53,559 nt of DNA from Clostridia bacterium. Lineage in GTDB: Bacteria; Bacillota; Sulfobacillia; SLMV01. The position numbers and the translations under genes were made by a program. How positions within the stretch are numbered: position 1 is the stretch's first letter; every line of letters begins with the position of its first letter. Below the pieces are notes generated by a model. It had not been told where the DNA came from. It saw only the letters and a program-made list of their open reading frames with translations, and did not search any database. Below are positions 1 to 8,123 of this stretch, one piece after another. The DNA lies in contig PUMM01000072.1 in the NCBI GenBank assembly GCA_003551365.1, positions 1 to 53,559 on the forward strand, read 5' to 3'.

Positions 1-456
1 GAAGAAGAAACCCCTCCGGCGACACCCGGCGACGGATACTACTATTCGTCCCACTATCCCTCCTCCGCGGTGCGGGTGAGCGATGAGGCCGAACTGCTGC
101 GCCTGGTAAATGAGGAGAGAGTGGAGCGCGGATTCACTCCCCTGCGCATCGATCCGGAACTCACCGATGTCGCCCGGGCCAAGGCCTGGGACATCATCGA
201 CAACAATTACTTTTCGCACACCTCACCCACCTACGGTTCGCCCTGGGACATGCTGCGCGAGGCCGGCATACCCTATGTGTACGCGGGTGAAAATCTGGCC
301 CGGGCCGGCAATGTGTGGGTGGTGCACTATCGTCTTATGAACAGCGATGGTCATCGCCGCAACATACTGCGCGAGCACTACACGCACGTGGGCATCGCAG
401 TACTGGATGCTCGGCCGTCCGGAGTAGTCGCAGTACAGCTGTTTGTGGGGCGCTAA
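1..456 (+). CDS. CAP/SCP (YkwD-like) domain protein, 5'-truncated by window edge
   Basis: Frame is open from base 1; motifs LVNEERVERGFTPLRID, YFSHTSP, AGENLA and HRRNIL are typical of the CAP domain. Confidence 0.88.
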   Translation, partial: EEETPPATPGDGYYYSSHYPSSAVRVSDEAELLRLVNEERVERGFTPLRIDPELTDVARAKAWDIIDNNYFSHTSPTYGSPWDMLREAGIPYVYAGENLARAGNVWVVHYRLMNSDGHRRNILREHYTHVGIAVLDARPSGVVAVQLFVGR

Positions 457-480
457 GGACGCCACCGGATGTTCCCCCCT

Positions 481-509
481 GCGGCCCGCGGGTTTTCCCG
501 TCGGGCCGC
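481..509. terminator. Strong hairpin between the tandem CAP genes
   Basis: GCGGCCCGCGGGTTTTCCCGTCGGGCCGC: GCGGCCC/GGGCCGC outer arms plus CGGG-TTTT-CCCG inner arms; no clear U-tract. Confidence 0.5.
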
Positions 510-625
510 GACACCCTAACCTCCATGCAGCATCGCGGCGTGGCTGACGGTCGTCCCCCGAGCGGTACGGAAAACTCCTCCGCAACATAAGCTGCATCGG
601 AACGGGAGGAGGTGAACCGCATCGG

Positions 626-1087
626 ATGAAACGTCCGGATGATGAAAGCCGGTGCCTCGCCCTGGCGAATGAGGCCCGCACTGCCCACAGGCTGCCCGCG
701 CTCCGACGCGATGCGCGGGTGCGCCGGTTGGCTCGAGAGCGAGCCGGCGACAACAGAGCCGGCCGACTCAGTCACCAGTCCCCGGCGGGCGGATCGCTGT
801 GGGATATGCTGCGTCAGGCCGGCATTCCGTTCGCCTACGCCGGAGAGAATCTGGCCCGGGCCGGCAATGTGTGGTGCGCGCACTGGATGCTGATGAACAG
901 CGATGGTCATCGCCGCAACATCCTGCGGGATCAATTCACCCGCGTGGGCATTGGGGTGGTGGACGCTGCGGGTTCCGGCCTGGTTGTGGCGCAGATTTTT
1001 CTGCGCCCGCACGGGTACAGAAGACCGGCCCGGCGCACCGGCAGGACCTGGATCATGCCGGCCGCCCGATATGGGAGAGGAAGGTGA
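626..1087 (+). CDS. CAP/SCP (YkwD-like) domain protein, tandem paralogue
   Basis: LALANEARTAHRLPALRRD, LSHQSP, AGENLARAGNVW and SDGHRRNIL; RBS gggaggaggtg upstream. Confidence 0.85.
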   Translation: MKRPDDESRCLALANEARTAHRLPALRRDARVRRLARERAGDNRAGRLSHQSPAGGSLWDMLRQAGIPFAYAGENLARAGNVWCAHWMLMNSDGHRRNILRDQFTRVGIGVVDAAGSGLVVAQIFLRPHGYRRPARRTGRTWIMPAARYGRGR

Positions 1088-1090
1088 GGC

Positions 1091-1660
1091 ATGGGTTACC
1101 GCGTGACGATAGACGACAGGGACATCGATGAGCTGGGGTGTAACCTGAGTGCGGAGGCGGCCGGGGCGGTGTGGGTGGTGGCGCAGCGTCTCGGGGCCGA
1201 GGTGTCGTGGTGCGCTGCGGGGATGCAGCTTATTGTGCAGTCGCCCGCGCCGACATTCGGTCGGGTGATGCGGGAGAAGCTGGCCCGCAGCCTGTCGGGC
1301 GCCGTCCCGGAATTGCGCAGTCCCGTGCCTCCTCCCCGGGAGATGCTCTCCGGGATCGACTCTGCCCCATCTCCCGTTTCGGCGGAGGGAGGGGAGGTGA
1401 ACGCTATGTCCGAGAGAAATCGGTCCGAGGATAAAGGAGCGGAACCGGAGCGCGACGAGGTCGAAGCGGAGAGGGAGGCCAGTGCGCATCGTAGGCGGTC
1501 GGAGAGGGAGAGCAGTGATGGGCATAAGAGCACTGCCTATCATCGGCCGTATCGATACGAGCGCGGCGAGGATCAGCGCCCCCGGAAAAAACGGGGCTGC
1601 TGCTCGGCCGGTGGGGGCCGATGCGACGGGTCGGTTCTTCCCAGATATGAGCCCGAATGA
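1091..1660 (+). CDS. Hypothetical protein
   Basis: ORF directly downstream of the CAP gene with RBS-like gagaggaaggtgagg; C-terminal half is low complexity. Confidence 0.45.
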   Translation: MGYRVTIDDRDIDELGCNLSAEAAGAVWVVAQRLGAEVSWCAAGMQLIVQSPAPTFGRVMREKLARSLSGAVPELRSPVPPPREMLSGIDSAPSPVSAEGGEVNAMSERNRSEDKGAEPERDEVEAEREASAHRRRSERESSDGHKSTAYHRPYRYERGEDQRPRKKRGCCSAGGGRCDGSVLPRYEPE

Positions 1661-1706
1661 GGCGGTATACTCCCCGGACGGATCCCTTCCTTTCCGCGCA
1701 TTAGGG

Positions 1707-1737
1707 TGGACAGGGAGGGCAGGGCTATCGATATAAT
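1707..1737 (+). promoter_or_regulatory. Candidate sigma-A promoter of the Moco-riboswitch operon
   Basis: TGGACA (1707-1712), 19-bp spacer, TATAAT (1732-1737), just upstream of the RNA element. Confidence 0.5.
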
Positions 1738-1783
1738 GAAGACTGATAGATACAGATCTTTATAGTGATCATTCTCCGAGTCA

Positions 1784-1895
1784 CCATTCCTACGGCCCGC
1801 GCAGAGGGCGGGCTACGGAATCTTGACCGGCTACGGGTTCTCGGAGGAAACTCGAGGGCCTCCCGTGCTCGGAAAGGAGGATTAATGGTTTTGCT
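1784..1895 (+). ncRNA. Moco (molybdenum/tungsten cofactor) riboswitch aptamer, candidate
   Basis: Core GGCCTCCCGTGCTCGGAAAGGAGGATTAATGG resembles the Moco RNA core as I recall it from E. coli moaA (GCCUCCCGUAUCUGGAAAGGUGUACAUGGC); 5' ATTCC..GCCCGC/GCGGGC..GGAAT helix; terminator follows and Moco-themed genes lie downstream. Confidence 0.78.
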
Positions 1896-1928
1896 AACGC
1901 CATCTCCTTTTGGGGTGGCGTTTTTCTT
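1896..1928 (+). terminator. Intrinsic terminator / expression platform of the Moco riboswitch
   Basis: AACGCCA-tctccttttgggg-TGGCGTT followed by TTTTTCTTT. Confidence 0.82.
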
Positions 1929-2014
1929 TGGGTGAACGCCTGCGCGCAGGGGGAGTGGTCCATCTGATGAACGCAAAAATTCGTTATGGCAGATGATTGC
2001 TTGGAGGGCAGTGT

Positions 2015-3094
2015 ATGCACAGGTATCCGGGATTGTCCCTGGCTGCAGTGATGATTGCGCCCCCGCTTATCGTAGGATGTGCGGAGCATGGAGTGTGTGA
2101 CGCCGCCGGTGTCGAGTGGAGAGACCGGGTAGTGACGGTGAGCGGAGAGGGAGTTGAGGAACAGGGTATCACGGTCGGTGAGCTGACCGGCATGCATGGC
2201 GTTGAACGCGAGACCTCGCGTGAGGAGGATGACCGCACGGAGACGTTCGTGGTGCAGGCCGTGACCCTGGAGGGGCTGCTGACGGAGCTGGATATCGGGG
2301 TAGAGGTGCGGAGCGTGCGGCTCCGGACGGCAGATGGTTACTCCGTGCAGGTGCTGCCGGATGTCCTGCAGCGGTCCGAGCTCATTTTTGCCTGGGAGCG
2401 GGATGGGGAGCCGCTGCCCGGGGAGTCAGGGCCGCTGCGGGCATTCATTCCCGGCGAGGAGAGCCGGTACTGGATCAGTGACCTGGCGGAAATCGAGATA
2501 TCGGCGGTGGACGAGCAGTCCACATCTGTGTCCAGTCTGCATTTTCTGGAAACTCTGGTGGCAGAGACGGCTCGCCGGCAGACTGAAAGCGGTGAGGAGG
2601 CCGTACGGACCGGCGATCTTCTCGCGGGTCTGCCTATGGGGAACGAGGTCTCTCTGGCGGCAGCGGATGGCTTTGCAAAGAATGAGGAGTATGATGTGTT
2701 CATTGGCGAATGTATCGAGCTGACTGGCGAGAGCGCCCCGGCCTTTTTGGGAGCGGATCTGCCGCGGGGCATGCACGTGCGCGACCTGGTGTGGTTCACC
2801 ACCGGTGAGGCGGCCGTTTTGTGCGTGGGACGGGCACGTGAGGTGCTCGGAGATCTGCAGGTGGAGGGAAAGACCGGGACGCCCCTGGAGGAAGCTGCGG
2901 ACGCTCTGGATATGCTAGGTGCCGCCGAGTACATTCTGGAGATGGCCGACGGCCGCACTGCAAAGATCCCCGCCGATGACCTGGGGCGGGGGATTGTCTA
3001 CATGGATGAAGAGGGAACCGCGGGTACTGTGTTCGATGGCCTGCCACACGGAACGGCAATGCAGGGAGCCCTGTCCCTGCGGGTAGCCGAATGA
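2015..3094 (+). CDS. Lipoprotein with two oxidoreductase-molybdopterin-binding-like domains
   Basis: Signal with lipobox IVGC; two repeats of the degenerate fold (TLEGLLTELDIGVEVRSVRLRTADGYSVQV..GPLRAFIPGEESRYWISDLAEIEI); RBS TTGGAGGG. Confidence 0.65.
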   Translation: MHRYPGLSLAAVMIAPPLIVGCAEHGVCDAAGVEWRDRVVTVSGEGVEEQGITVGELTGMHGVERETSREEDDRTETFVVQAVTLEGLLTELDIGVEVRSVRLRTADGYSVQVLPDVLQRSELIFAWERDGEPLPGESGPLRAFIPGEESRYWISDLAEIEISAVDEQSTSVSSLHFLETLVAETARRQTESGEEAVRTGDLLAGLPMGNEVSLAAADGFAKNEEYDVFIGECIELTGESAPAFLGADLPRGMHVRDLVWFTTGEAAVLCVGRAREVLGDLQVEGKTGTPLEEAADALDMLGAAEYILEMADGRTAKIPADDLGRGIVYMDEEGTAGTVFDGLPHGTAMQGALSLRVAE

Positions 3095-3109
3095 AGGGAG
3101 TTTTCTGCG

Positions 3110-3670
3110 GTGTCTAAACTATGGAATGCTTTCCTGCGTCGTTTCTCTGCCTTTGATCTGATAGTAGTCGCCCTGATGGCCTGCCTGGGCATAGCCACCA
3201 AGCCGCTGGTGGTTCCCCTGGCCCACATCATAACTGGTCCGCTGTTTGTGCCGGGAGGGGTTCTGGCCGGCGGCTTTTACATGATGTGGATGGTGCTGGG
3301 GGCGGCCCTGCTGCGCAGGGCGGGAACCGCGACTCTCATAGCCGCAGTGCAGGCCATTGTGGTCATGGCCGTGGGCATGTATGGTACGCATGGAATCATG
3401 AGCATTTTCACCTACCTGCTGCCGGGACTGGCCGTGGATTTGGTACTGCTGGTCTCCGGACACCGGGGCTGCTGCTCGGGGTGTTGCTTCGCCGCCGGGG
3501 TGGCCGCCAATATCAGCGGCACCTTCCTGGTCAATCTGGTCTTCTTTCGCCTGCCGCTGATTCCGCTGGTGCTCAGTCTCTCGGTGGCGTCTCTGTCCGG
3601 GGGAGTCGGCGGTCTCATTGCCCACTGGGTGGCGACGAGATTTCAGGGCAGGATGGCGTGGTTGATATGA
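3110..3670 (+). CDS. ECF transporter S-component-like membrane protein
   Basis: About six hydrophobic helices; FDLIVVALMACLGIATKPLVVPLAHIITGPLFVPGG resembles YkoE/ECF S components; followed by the EcfA/EcfA'/EcfT genes. Confidence 0.7.
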   Translation: MSKLWNAFLRRFSAFDLIVVALMACLGIATKPLVVPLAHIITGPLFVPGGVLAGGFYMMWMVLGAALLRRAGTATLIAAVQAIVVMAVGMYGTHGIMSIFTYLLPGLAVDLVLLVSGHRGCCSGCCFAAGVAANISGTFLVNLVFFRLPLIPLVLSLSVASLSGGVGGLIAHWVATRFQGRMAWLI

Positions 3671-3974
3671 GCCGACGGGTTATGCGGGGAAGTGATTGCC
3701 GTGACTGAGTGATGGAGGCGCGTGCCCGTGCTGACGACCCCAGCTGCAGTTCTGCTCGTCGGGGACTGGTGCGTTCATCTGGCGGTCGGAGTGGGTGCTC
3801 CTCCGGTGTCGCGACCCTGGAGATTGGCGGAGACGGGGTGGGACCGTTGGCCATCTATGATCCGGCGGGCTGCGATCACGGCATGCACGAGACGGGCGAG
3901 GGCCGCGAGCACGGAGTCTTTTTGGGCCGAGGAACTGTTTAACCCCAACTGGAAGTTTGACGGGAGTGATCTCT

Positions 3975-4487
3975 ATGAGTAGACCGGTGGCAATTGCGAT
4001 AGGTGCGCTGGTGCTTATTGTGGGAGTGTTTGCCTACCTGAATGCTGGTGATGTAGAGGACCGCCATGCCAGCCAGCGCGAGGCGGAGATCTACATAGAG
4101 GTGGACGGCGAGCGGATCGCCACAGTTGATTTTTCTGCCATGCAAAAGTTGGAGGAGCACGAGTTCACGGAGACGCTGCGCAGCAGTGAGGCTGCACCGC
4201 GCGATCACATCTACGTTGGAGTGAAAATGCGGGATCTTCTGCAGCATTACGATTTGTCCGTACAGGAGCACGAACAGATCATAGCCCGTGCCGCGGACGG
4301 CTACACCGTGGCCCTGACGATAGAGGAAGTGCTGGAAGAGGACAATGTGTATGTGGTTTACGAGGAGGATGGTGAGCCCCTGGCACCCAAGGAGGCCGGG
4401 GGATCGGGCCCCTACATGGTTCTGATTCGACAGGATGAGTTTGGCCAGCGCTGGACCAAGTTTCTGATGGAGATTCAGCTGAGATGA
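3975..4487 (+). CDS. Membrane-anchored single molybdopterin-binding-like domain protein
   Basis: N-terminal TM helix (VAIAIGALVLIVGVFAYL) then DGYTVALTIEEVLEEDNVYVVYEEDGEPLAP..GPYMVLI, same fold pattern as 2015..3094. Confidence 0.6.
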   Translation: MSRPVAIAIGALVLIVGVFAYLNAGDVEDRHASQREAEIYIEVDGERIATVDFSAMQKLEEHEFTETLRSSEAAPRDHIYVGVKMRDLLQHYDLSVQEHEQIIARAADGYTVALTIEEVLEEDNVYVVYEEDGEPLAPKEAGGSGPYMVLIRQDEFGQRWTKFLMEIQLR

Positions 4488-5188
4488 GCGCACCTCTGCG
4501 GATTCGGGATTTGGCATACTTCTTCTGCGGGCAGGATCGCCCGCTGTTTTCCGGGGTGAATCTGGCGGTCAGGGCAGGTGAGGTCGTGGGTATTGTCGGT
4601 CTCAGCGGTTCCGGCAAGACAACCCTGTGTCACTGCATGAGCGGCATCATTCCGCTCATCCGCGGGGGGGACATGCACGGTGAGGTGCTGCTGGGCGAAA
4701 CCTCCACTCGTGATCTCACTCCTCCGCGGGTGGCCACCCGCCTGGGCATTGTATTCCAGAATCCCGACACACAGCTGTTCTTCCCGCGCGTGGAAGACGA
4801 GGTTGCCTTCGGTCCGGAGAACCTCTGTGTGCCGGTGGAAGAGATAGATCGCCGGGTCAGTCGAGCCCTGCATACCGTGGGTCTGCAGGAATTCCGCGAG
4901 CGAAATCCCCACCGACTCTCCGGAGGTGAGAAGCAGCTGGTGGCGCTGGCGAGCGTGTTGAGCCTGCAGCCGGAGATTCTCATCTTTGACGAGGCGCTTT
5001 CCCAGCTGGATGCAGAGGGGCGAAAGCGCATCCTCGCGTTGATTGAACAGATGCGGGACCAGGGGAAGGCCGTGGTCATGGTGGAGCACAACCCGGACAA
5101 TCTCGGGGTGGCGGACCGCACGATGCTGCTGCACGACGGCGAACTGACGAGGTTTGACGGTGAGTGGCACCGTTTTGCGGCCCTGTGA
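4484..5188 (+). CDS. ECF transporter ATP-binding protein
   Basis: Walker A GLSGSGKTT, signature LSGGEKQ, Walker B ILIFDEAL. Confidence 0.92.
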   Translation: MSAPLRIRDLAYFFCGQDRPLFSGVNLAVRAGEVVGIVGLSGSGKTTLCHCMSGIIPLIRGGDMHGEVLLGETSTRDLTPPRVATRLGIVFQNPDTQLFFPRVEDEVAFGPENLCVPVEEIDRRVSRALHTVGLQEFRERNPHRLSGGEKQLVALASVLSLQPEILIFDEALSQLDAEGRKRILALIEQMRDQGKAVVMVEHNPDNLGVADRTMLLHDGELTRFDGEWHRFAAL

Positions 5189-5191
5189 TGG

Positions 5192-5863
5192 GTGATCAGT
5201 GTGATTGAGCTGAGGGATGTAACCTACCGATATGATGGCGAGCAGCACGCGGCCCTGGAGGGGGTGAGCCTGTCCCTGCCGTCCGGGGAAAAAACTGCGC
5301 TGGTGGGCCCGAATGGGAGCGGCAAGACCACCCTGGGCAAGCTCATGGCGGGGATCCTGCCGCCGGATTCTGGTTCGGTGCTGGTGGACGGCCGCGACAC
5401 GGATCATCTGTCCCTGGGAGAGATCGGTCAGAGAGTGGGATATCTCTTTCAGGAGCCGGATCGACAGATCTTCGCGCCTACGGTGGAGGATGAACTGGCC
5501 TTTGTGTCGCGGGTGCGCGGCGCACCGGAGCAGGAAGTGACGGAAGGGGTGCAGCGCATGCTGGACCGGTTTCACCTGCGTCATCTGCGGGAGCGGTTCC
5601 CCTTCTCGTTGAGCCGGGGCGAGAAGCAGCGTTTGGTCCTCGCGGCCATTCTGGTGCAGCGGCCCCGCTTTCTGATTCTGGACGAGCCCACCACGGCCCT
5701 TGATGTGCGGCGCAAGGCCGAGCTGGCCAGCATGCTGTCCGAACTGCATGCGCGGGGGGTGGGGATGCTGATCATCAGCCACGATCATGAGTTCGCGACG
5801 CGGGAGGCATCCCGGGTGATCGAGCTGCGGGGAGGTGCTGTGCATGCCGATGTCCGGCGGTAA
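5192..5863 (+). CDS. ECF transporter ATP-binding protein (second ATPase)
   Basis: Walker A GPNGSGKTT, signature LSRGEKQ, Walker B LILDEPT. Confidence 0.92.
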   Translation: MISVIELRDVTYRYDGEQHAALEGVSLSLPSGEKTALVGPNGSGKTTLGKLMAGILPPDSGSVLVDGRDTDHLSLGEIGQRVGYLFQEPDRQIFAPTVEDELAFVSRVRGAPEQEVTEGVQRMLDRFHLRHLRERFPFSLSRGEKQRLVLAAILVQRPRFLILDEPTTALDVRRKAELASMLSELHARGVGMLIISHDHEFATREASRVIELRGGAVHADVRR

Positions 5864-6599
5864 GGAAGCGGTGTACTTTGACCCGCGCGCCAAACTGGTG
5901 ACAGTGATGTGTCTGTCTTCTCTGGCGGTGATAATGCAGCGGATTCTTCCGCTCGCATCCGTTCTTCTGCTGGCCGGGTTGACCTCGCTGTATTTCCGCA
6001 GTGATGCCATACGTGCGATTTCCCGGCTGCGGGCCTTTCTGTGGATCTTTGTGGCCATGGCTTTTGTGCAGAGCATATTTACCGCCGGGGGTGAACCGCT
6101 TCTGACCGCTGGAGGAGTCACCCTTCTGAGTACGTTCGGCCTGGAACGCGCCGGCTCCATTGTTCTGCGCTTTGTGGTCATCATAGCTTCGGCCAGTATC
6201 ATGGCTACATCCAGCCCCCGCGACATCATCCAGGGGCTGCATCAGTGGCGGGTGCCGTATGAGCTGGCCTTTATGGTTGCCGTGGCCATCCGCTTCCTTC
6301 CTCTGCTGCGCGAGGAGGCCCGCGACGTGCTGACGGCCATCCAGCTGCGGGGCCTGGAGCTGGATAAGATTCCGCTGCGGAGGCGCCTGCAGATATATTC
6401 GTACCTGCTCACGCCCATGATAGCGAGCGTCCTGGGCAAGGCGCGGGAACTGGCAGTCGCAGTGGAGATGCGGGGGTTCCGGGCATACGACCGCCGCACC
6501 AGCTACCGCACCCTGCGCATGACCGGAAGGGACTGGCTGGTGACAGCTGGGGCGGTGGTGATGAGCGTTGCACTGTTCTGTGCGTTCACCTATCTGTGA
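5835..6599 (+). CDS. Energy-coupling factor transmembrane protein EcfT
   Basis: CbiQ/EcfT features: FDPRAKL N-terminus, multiple TM helices, AVAVEMRGF motif. Confidence 0.88.
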   Translation: MLCMPMSGGKEAVYFDPRAKLVTVMCLSSLAVIMQRILPLASVLLLAGLTSLYFRSDAIRAISRLRAFLWIFVAMAFVQSIFTAGGEPLLTAGGVTLLSTFGLERAGSIVLRFVVIIASASIMATSSPRDIIQGLHQWRVPYELAFMVAVAIRFLPLLREEARDVLTAIQLRGLELDKIPLRRRLQIYSYLLTPMIASVLGKARELAVAVEMRGFRAYDRRTSYRTLRMTGRDWLVTAGAVVMSVALFCAFTYL

Positions 6600-6608
6600 T
6601 CTGGAGGG

Positions 6609-7379
6609 ATGCGGATGAAGGTATTCACAGTGGTTGGCATTACCCGCTCGGGCAAGACGACCACTATCGAGCGGATTATTGCGGAACTGAAGCGTCGGCG
6701 GTATTCCGTGGGGTCGGTGAAGGATATCCACTTTGAAGAATTCGCCCTTGACACCGAGGGGACCAACACTGACCGACACTACCGGGCCGGCGCAGAACCG
6801 GTGACGGCTCGGGGCCTGTATGAGACCGATTTTTTGTGCAAGGAGCGCCTGGATGTGCCGGAGATTCTCAGCTTCTACGATCGGGACTGGGTGGGTCTGG
6901 AGGGAGTGGAGGACTATCCCGTGCCGCGCATCGTCACGGCGCACGACGAAGAGGAGATCGAGCAGAAGCTGACCGACACCACCTTCGCCATCTCGGGGCG
7001 GGTGGCCGGATGGATTGACAGCTACCGCGGCTTGCCGGTGCTGGACGCCACCCGCGATGTGCAGGACCTGGTGGATCTCATTGAGGATAAGGTATTTCCG
7101 CCCCTGCCTCATCTGGCCGAGGAGTGCTGTGGCGCCTGCGGTGCCTCCTGTGCGGAAATGACCGCCCTGATACTGCGGGCGGAGCGCTCCCTCTCCGACT
7201 GCGCAGTACGCGCCGACGATGAGGTGCAGCTGTATGTGGATGGCCGGCGGATTGACATGGTTCCCTTCGTGCAGAGGATTCTGAGCAATGCGGTGCTGGG
7301 AGTGGTCGGCGAGCTGGATGGATATCGTCCGGGCGCGGATCTCGAGGTCAAAATTGGAGGCGAAGATGATAGCAGCTGA
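6609..7379 (+). CDS. MobB-like GTPase with C-terminal Cys-rich (putative Fe-S) motif
   Basis: VVGITRSGKTTTIERIIAELKRRRYSVGSVKDIHFEEF matches the MobB P-loop region; tail has CCGACGASCAEMTALILRAERSLSDC. Confidence 0.75.
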   Translation: MRMKVFTVVGITRSGKTTTIERIIAELKRRRYSVGSVKDIHFEEFALDTEGTNTDRHYRAGAEPVTARGLYETDFLCKERLDVPEILSFYDRDWVGLEGVEDYPVPRIVTAHDEEEIEQKLTDTTFAISGRVAGWIDSYRGLPVLDATRDVQDLVDLIEDKVFPPLPHLAEECCGACGASCAEMTALILRAERSLSDCAVRADDEVQLYVDGRRIDMVPFVQRILSNAVLGVVGELDGYRPGADLEVKIGGEDDSS

Positions 7380-8064
7380 ACTGCCCGGGGAGTGGGATGT
7401 GTGCTGCCATCGCGTGGTGGAGCGCTTTCGCAGCAAGAAGAATGACGTGTACCGGCTGGAGGTGACCGGTAGTGCTGGGCACGTATTCTCCGTCGTCGGC
7501 AAGGATTTCCGGACGGCCGAGGCCTGTCGGCGGGAGGGGCGACTTCTGGGCGCCCTGCGCGACCGGGGAGCGCGGGTGCCGGAGCTGTTTCATTGCGGCG
7601 ATAGCAGCATGATCATGGAGTACATTCGCGGTCCGCTCCTGCTGGACGTCATGTTTGGCGACCGGGCCCTGCAGCACATTGCGGGGCTCGCTACCGCCCT
7701 CGGTGACATATACGGGGCGCTGGATGACATGGAAGCGGGGATGATTCTCGGTGACATGAACCTCCGCAACTTCATCGTGCGCGAGGGAGTGGGGGACATC
7801 TTTCGCGTGGATCTGGAGTCTGTGACTCGTGGACGGGTGGAGGATGATGTGGGACGTCTCTGCGCCTTCTGTTTGAGCTATGATCCCCCCTTCACCGCGC
7901 ACAAGCGGCGCCTCACTGCGTCTCTCTTCCGCTCGGTTATCTGTTGGCTGGGTCTGGATGCAGACGTGACGAAACTGGCGACGCAGGCGGAGCTTTCGGC
8001 CATAGAGCGACGCAGGGGCGTCGAGGTTCCCGGCACTATCCGCCGGGCCGTCGATCGGTGGTGA
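7366..8064 (+). CDS. Small Bud32/LPS-kinase-like protein kinase-fold protein
   Basis: GDMNLRNFIV catalytic-loop-like motif and FRVDLES metal-binding-like motif; start at ATG 7366 after GGAGG. Confidence 0.6.
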   Translation: MIAAELPGEWDVCCHRVVERFRSKKNDVYRLEVTGSAGHVFSVVGKDFRTAEACRREGRLLGALRDRGARVPELFHCGDSSMIMEYIRGPLLLDVMFGDRALQHIAGLATALGDIYGALDDMEAGMILGDMNLRNFIVREGVGDIFRVDLESVTRGRVEDDVGRLCAFCLSYDPPFTAHKRRLTASLFRSVICWLGLDADVTKLATQAELSAIERRRGVEVPGTIRRAVDRW

Positions 8065-8123
8065 TCGCCCGTCCCGACGGATGGGACCCGGGCAGGATTC
8101 GGCTGCCGGTGCTGCCGCCATCT

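Noticed and set aside
4475-6229. 584-aa minus-strand ORF opposite the ECF ATPase/EcfT genes
   Set aside because: Antisense to strongly supported ABC/EcfT genes; composition (His/Gln/Arg-rich) is typical of a GC-rich shadow ORF
5775-7502. 575-aa minus-strand ORF
   Set aside because: Shadow of ecfT and the mobB-like gene; no recognisable domain
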